Of a DNA stretch of 64,000 nt, positions 56,601 to 62,600 are shown in pieces. Positions within the stretch are counted from its first letter, which is position 1; each line of letters starts with the position of its first letter. The notes under the pieces are model-generated. The model saw only the letters and a list, made by a program, of their open reading frames with translations, made no database searches and was not told where the DNA came from. This stretch comes from Lepidostoma basale (taxonomy: Eukaryota > Arthropoda > Insecta > Trichoptera > Lepidostomatidae): positions 172,501-236,500 of the forward strand of contig JAHDVF020000208.1 of the NCBI GenBank assembly GCA_022606425.2. Reading direction: 5' to 3'. A program made the translations under genes and the position numbers.

Positions 56601-59600
56601 CTCGCCGGTACAGTTGCCATGTTAGTCGCAATTACTGCGTGCCTCAAATTCTGGTGTAACTGAGTCGAACAACATTTCAGTGACAGTATTTGGTTTCCTT
56701 TGTTACTTTCCACCGTTAAATTTTTAGAAATACTTGAAATTGTTTAGGATCTATTGAATCGAACATTGCTAAGTCTAATCGAATAGAAAATTAGAAAATT
56801 AGTGCAGCCCTACTATAATATTATAAAAAACAACAGCCAACCATCACGCCGTTTCCCCGTAGGGGTAGGCAGAGAATGGACCGCCACACAACTCTATCAT
56901 GGCACACCTCTCTAGCTTCCTCCACATTCATACAGCGAGTCATATACGCACGTTGATTCTTCCGACTTTTAACATGACCAACCTTTCAAATTTGGTCATG
57001 CCATGTTTTCCTCGGTCTGCCTTGACTCCGTACTCCATTTACATCATAAACGTATACTTTCTTAACCATTCTTTCTCCATCCATGCGCTCCGTATGTCCG
57101 AACCAACGCAGCGATCCTTTCATAATTTTGGTCATAATACCTTCTTCCGCTCTACATCCCTTTCTTATATCAGCATTTGAGATTCTGTCGTTTCTCGTTC
57201 TACCACACATACGTCTTAGGGACCTCATCTCTACCGCATTTATTCTGCTCTCATCCTTCTTCTGCCAGTTCCATGCTTCGCTTCCATACATTAGAGTTGG
57301 GACTGGAACTTTATTGCGAACGGCCGTTTTCGCTTTCATTGATAAATTCTTGTTTCCAATAACTATTTTTAAATTTCCATTCAATTTGTTACCAGCACCA
57401 ACCCTTCTTTCGACGTCACTATCCGTCCACTATAATATTAAAGTAGATCCAAATATTAAAAGGCAAAAACCGGCTGTCATAAAAAAAGAGAACGATAATA
57501 TTTTGAATACAAGAGAGGAAAGGTAATTTCTCCGTGATTATTTAATCTTGTATATGGACAAGTGTATGAAAGAGCTGAAACGGTTGGATGTAGGTGCCAA
57601 AATTGACGAGCGTGAATGTCATAATGTATGAATGTTGAGGAAGCGCGAGAAATATGTCAGGAAAGGAAAGTGTGGCAGTCAGAGGAATATTTCGATTGTC
57701 TCTCAAAGTAATTCGAAATGCACTCGATGCGCATGCCCGAAAACTTTCTGGATTATTTTGAATTTCGTTCTGATTATTATTATATGACAGTAGTGTAGAA
57801 AACAAAAATAGAAAAATTTGATATTGTTAATTGTGAAATTGTTAACGTTTGTGAAAAAAAAGCATTTACATTATAAGTAAAACTTATAAGTGATTACGAT
57901 TGTACAGAGAATCAAGTTTAAAGGGTAGAAAATCTTTACTTCCTTGAATATTTCAGGGGTTGCAACTAGTATTATATTCTTCTTGGACGACCAAGGCTAC
58001 GATAGGAGGATGAATTGGGAGAGAGTGTCAAGTTGAAGGGTCAAAGCAGAGGACAAGAGGAGTTCGAGGCAAAGAATAATAGAGGCCAAGGTTCGATATG
58101 GGGTTTAGGGCCATCGAAGAAGAATATTATTTTTCTATAAAAAGTTCATTCGGCAGTTTCAGGGATTTCATTCTCTGCAGCTTATATTCCTCTCAATGCT
58201 CCCTTGAGGTGATTTCATTATTTGTCTAAATTAAACAATTTGATTTTTTTTTCCACAGGTTCACTCCAAAGGTCTGAAGTTCGGTATCTATGAAGATTAC
58301 GGCAACTTCACCTGCGCTGGTTATCCTGGAGTGATTGGACATCTTAGCACAGGTATTTTGTCAGATTTTTTTAAATATCTTCGTTTGGGTATTTTCGACT
58401 GTTATTCTCTGCGTCAAGTTCATTCTTGAGAATTGGACTGCCAGCTGTCCTTTCATCTTTTGGAGGTCGTCCCTGAGGTTTGATTCCATGTATAATGCAT
58501 CCCTTGCTGCTCTTGCAATTTTGGTCACATGTTCAGTACTTTCTACTCTGCCGTCCACATCTCACGATATCCCCGACTTCGCATCCTTGTTTCGTAATCT
58601 ATCTCGAAGGTTTTTGCCAGCAATGCTTCAGAGTGTTTTAATTTCGCTGGTTCGAATGAGACTTTTGGTTCTGACAGTGTCAGATCTAGTCCACCCGTGA
58701 CTACTCCTTGTGACTATCCCTTGGTCTCCAGCCAAGACCTCGGTCCCTACCCATGGCCACCCCTGACCCCCTACCTACCACTTCTCCCTATCCGGAAATC
58801 AGGTCCGAATGTCGGATCTAACCCAACCCATCCTTCAAGAAACCCTCCTCTAACCCTCCAATAATATCCAACCTCAACATCCAAGATTTTTATTTTTACA
58901 TCAGCCTATATATTTTTGGCTTCTGTCCAATGTTCTCAAGACTGTTTCACTCATCATCTGCGCTCTTCTAATAATCTAGACGCGGCGACGTTCGCCTCGT
59001 GGGATGTGGACTACGTGAAACTGGACGGATGCTATGCCTTGCCCCAAGACATGGACGCTGGCTACCCGGAGTTCGGAATGCATCTCAACAGTACCGGACG
59101 CGCCATGATCTACTCTTGCAGTTGGCCAGTCTATCAGATCTATGCTGGCATGCAGGTACGACCCCTTTAACTCAAACCGAATCGACGTCAATACTTTATA
59201 TTGTAGAAAGAACATTTAGCTTCCCTTATCGGTGTGGTGTATCTAATACACATTGCTTCTAATAACTTTACCATATTTACTGGGTTCATTTCGTTATTCC
59301 TTCATTAAATACATCTAAAAATAGTTTTAAAGCACTTCCGTATGGCAATTTGGAGCATAAAATAGGTTATGGCCCCTTGCTCTGTTGGAGTTGTAGAAAA
59401 CTTAGATTTAGTTCATTGAATCGATTTGAGGATGATTTGATGATTTTCAATATTCTAGCGAAAAATGTTATTATCCATAATTTATAATTACTGAGAAAAG
59501 CGTGCTGGTAGAAATTCCGCGCCAACTGCCTACCAAATATTCGTACGAAACTATTCGTACGAAATACACTATTTGTCACACAGAAATTATTTAAATTAGA

Positions 59601-62600
59601 ACTTTTAGGAGTCATCTTATAAGTAACGACAACCATTGTTTCACCATAGTTTTGTGAATAACGATGTATCTTTATTTAACATTGTAATATTTCAAAAAAT
59701 GTATAAAATCTTTAAAAGCTTTGTATCTCTTGCAGCCCAACTTCTCGTCCATCATCCAGCACTGCAACCTGTGGCGGAACTTCGACGACATTCAAGACTC
59801 CTGGGCTTCCGTGGAGTCCATCATAGACTACTATGGCAACCACCAGGACACCATCGTCCCCAACGCAGGGCCCGGACACTGGAACGATCCTGATATGGTA
59901 ATCCAGCTTGCTTCGTTGTTTCTGTTAATTTTAGTTCAAAATTCTTAATTTTACAAGAAGCTTTTGCATGCATGTTGATTAAAAATCCTTTCAGAAGATA
60001 TAATATTATAATACTTGAAATGAACGTTTTATGTGCATAATTTCTTAAGTGTTAGACCTGTATTGAAATAAATAAGAGTTTTTTTTTTCATATAAAGCAC
60101 TGACTTTGTGGTTAGAGATTTTAAACATATAAAATAATTAAACACTTGGTATTTAACCCTTACCACTCCATTATTTTTTTATATTGTTTGTCAGCCAAAA
60201 CTCTAATTTAAATAATGTCAAAATATTTTTATTGATAGGTAGTTACAAAAAAAAAAGTTAAAAATTCATTTGTAATGATTTATTCTTCAAATAAAAACCA
60301 ATTTACAAAAAGTATTATGGACTACTTATAGTTTAAGTATCGATTTATTTTATCGTGCCACGTTTTCTTCTGTCTTCCTCTATTTCTGGTTCCATTTACA
60401 TCGTTAACATATAATTTTTTTACCATTCTTTCTTCATTCATTCTTTCTGTATGTCTAAACCATCTTAATGATTCTTTCATTATTTTGTTCATAACACCAT
60501 CATTCGCACCGCATTCAATTCTTATATTTTCATTCAACACTCTATCCTACACAGAGTATCCACACATTCGTCTTAGAGATCTAATTTAGATCTCATCTCA
60601 GATCTTATTAAAGAATATGATTTTAATATTTTATTTATCTATTCCAGCTGATCATCGGCAACTTTGGTCTCTCGTACGAGCAGAGCAAGACTCAAATGGC
60701 AATCTGGGCCATCTTGGCGGCGCCATTGCTCATGTCCGTGGATCTGCGCACCATTCGGCCCGAGTACAAAGCCATCCTTGTCAACAGGAAGATCATCGCT
60801 GTGGACCAGGATCCGCTCGGAATACAGGGCAGGAGGATATACAAGGTATGACAATTATCCGCAATCTTTTTAACTTCTTATTCTTACGGTGCCGTGTCAG
60901 GTCCCCCCGACGTTGTTGATCACTGCAGCAAAGGCACTTGGAACAGGTTCTGAATTCTTATAATTCCTGTCCACTCTTTAATGTTCCGCAGCCAGGACAG
61001 CTGCCTTCTACCAACTCCCTGACGTCCCTCCACTTTACCCATTAATATCAGTCGAAGGAGGTGGTATTTTTATTGTGACCCAATTATGAAACCTTTCTAA
61101 TTTTCACATTCGACAACAGCTCTTTATTGGCTCTGGCTCTCTGTAGTACGTTTGCATTACTGACCCTATCGGTCCACGGTATACGGAGCATTCTGCGGTA
61201 TATCAACATCTTGAACGCCTCCAACCGGTTCATTACATTCACTTAGTCCAGGTTTCGCAGCCATATAGTAGAACAGACCATATTTTATATATAATCATTC
61301 TTTATCGGAGTTTCTAGTTAAGATTATCGTTGCTAAAGAAGATTCTCATTTTATTAACTGCAGCTCGTGCATTTTATTTCAATGTCCGGGTCAAGCTCTT
61401 TAGTGATAATGCTGCCAAGGTATTTAAATTGGTCGACTATTTCAACATTCGCACCATTCAGTTGCAGAGTGGATGTATAATAATTAAGTTGCCCAGATGT
61501 CATCCATTTAATCTTATTAACGTTGATTTTCAAGCCCAGATCCTCTCCTGCTATATATCAATTTTATTTAGAAGTTCTTGAAGATCGGGTATACTGTCAG
61601 CTATAATAACTGTTTTTTTTTTAACTATCAGAATTATTTATTTCAAACATAACTCTTCATTAGCTTGTCTCCATCCATTGCTTTGCATTGTCGTAAACCT
61701 CTCCACCCCCACGCCATCCCTCTCAATCTCTCCAGTGTTCTCCAGGCCCTTCCCACTGTCTGCACATTATCATCGCTCCACCTGGTAGGTTGTATCCTGA
61801 CACTTCTCCGACTCAATCTTAGTTTCCATTCAGTGATTCTCTGGCTCCGTCTTCCATCATTCCGTCAGCACATAACACATTTATCTTATGGCTTCAAAAT
61901 GTAAATGATACAGCCTTTGGGAGCATACACCACAACTGCATAATTTACAGTAGAACCTGGATAATTGGAACCTGGTTAATTGGCAAAACTCTATAATTGG
62001 CAGAAAAGTTACGGTCCTACCCCCTTGGAGCACTAAAACCTCTTTAATTGGAAAAAAGAAACATGTTTTATTGAACTTGACATTCTGGCCCTAAACCTTA
62101 GTATAGAAATATATTTAGACATATTATTATTGATTTTATAGACAATGCTTAAAAATTCCTCGTATATTTCAGCATCGTGGCATCGAGATTTGGTCACGCC
62201 CCATCACCCCTGTATACCAGACCTACTACTCGTACGCTGTGGCCTTCGTGAACCGCAGGACCGACGGCACCCCCTCTGACGTGGCCGTCACCCTCAGGGA
62301 GCTGGGACTCACCAACCCCACGGGGTACAGAGTTGAGGTTGGTAATCAAAAGCTAGAGTATACCTACTTGCCAAATCGTCACCTGAGAGTAAGAAGGTTC
62401 CAAATGTCAAAAATAAAAAGCTGAAAAAAATTAAGTCAAAGTTTTGTTGGTTTCGGGTGTGTATCTTGGAATAAAAAGGTTCCATCTGAAGCAGATGAAA
62501 TTCTTTTACCGAGAAGTGTGTAAATTTTCTCTGGCGACAGTTGGAATAATAAAGTTCTAAATGTAAATGAATCCTTCTTCAGTGAATGGTGTGTTTTGAA

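Noticed and set aside
59001..59262. Overlapping frames across the NAGA exons in other phases
   Set aside because: They are shadows of the GC-rich NAGA exons; only the phase that splices consistently matches GH27.
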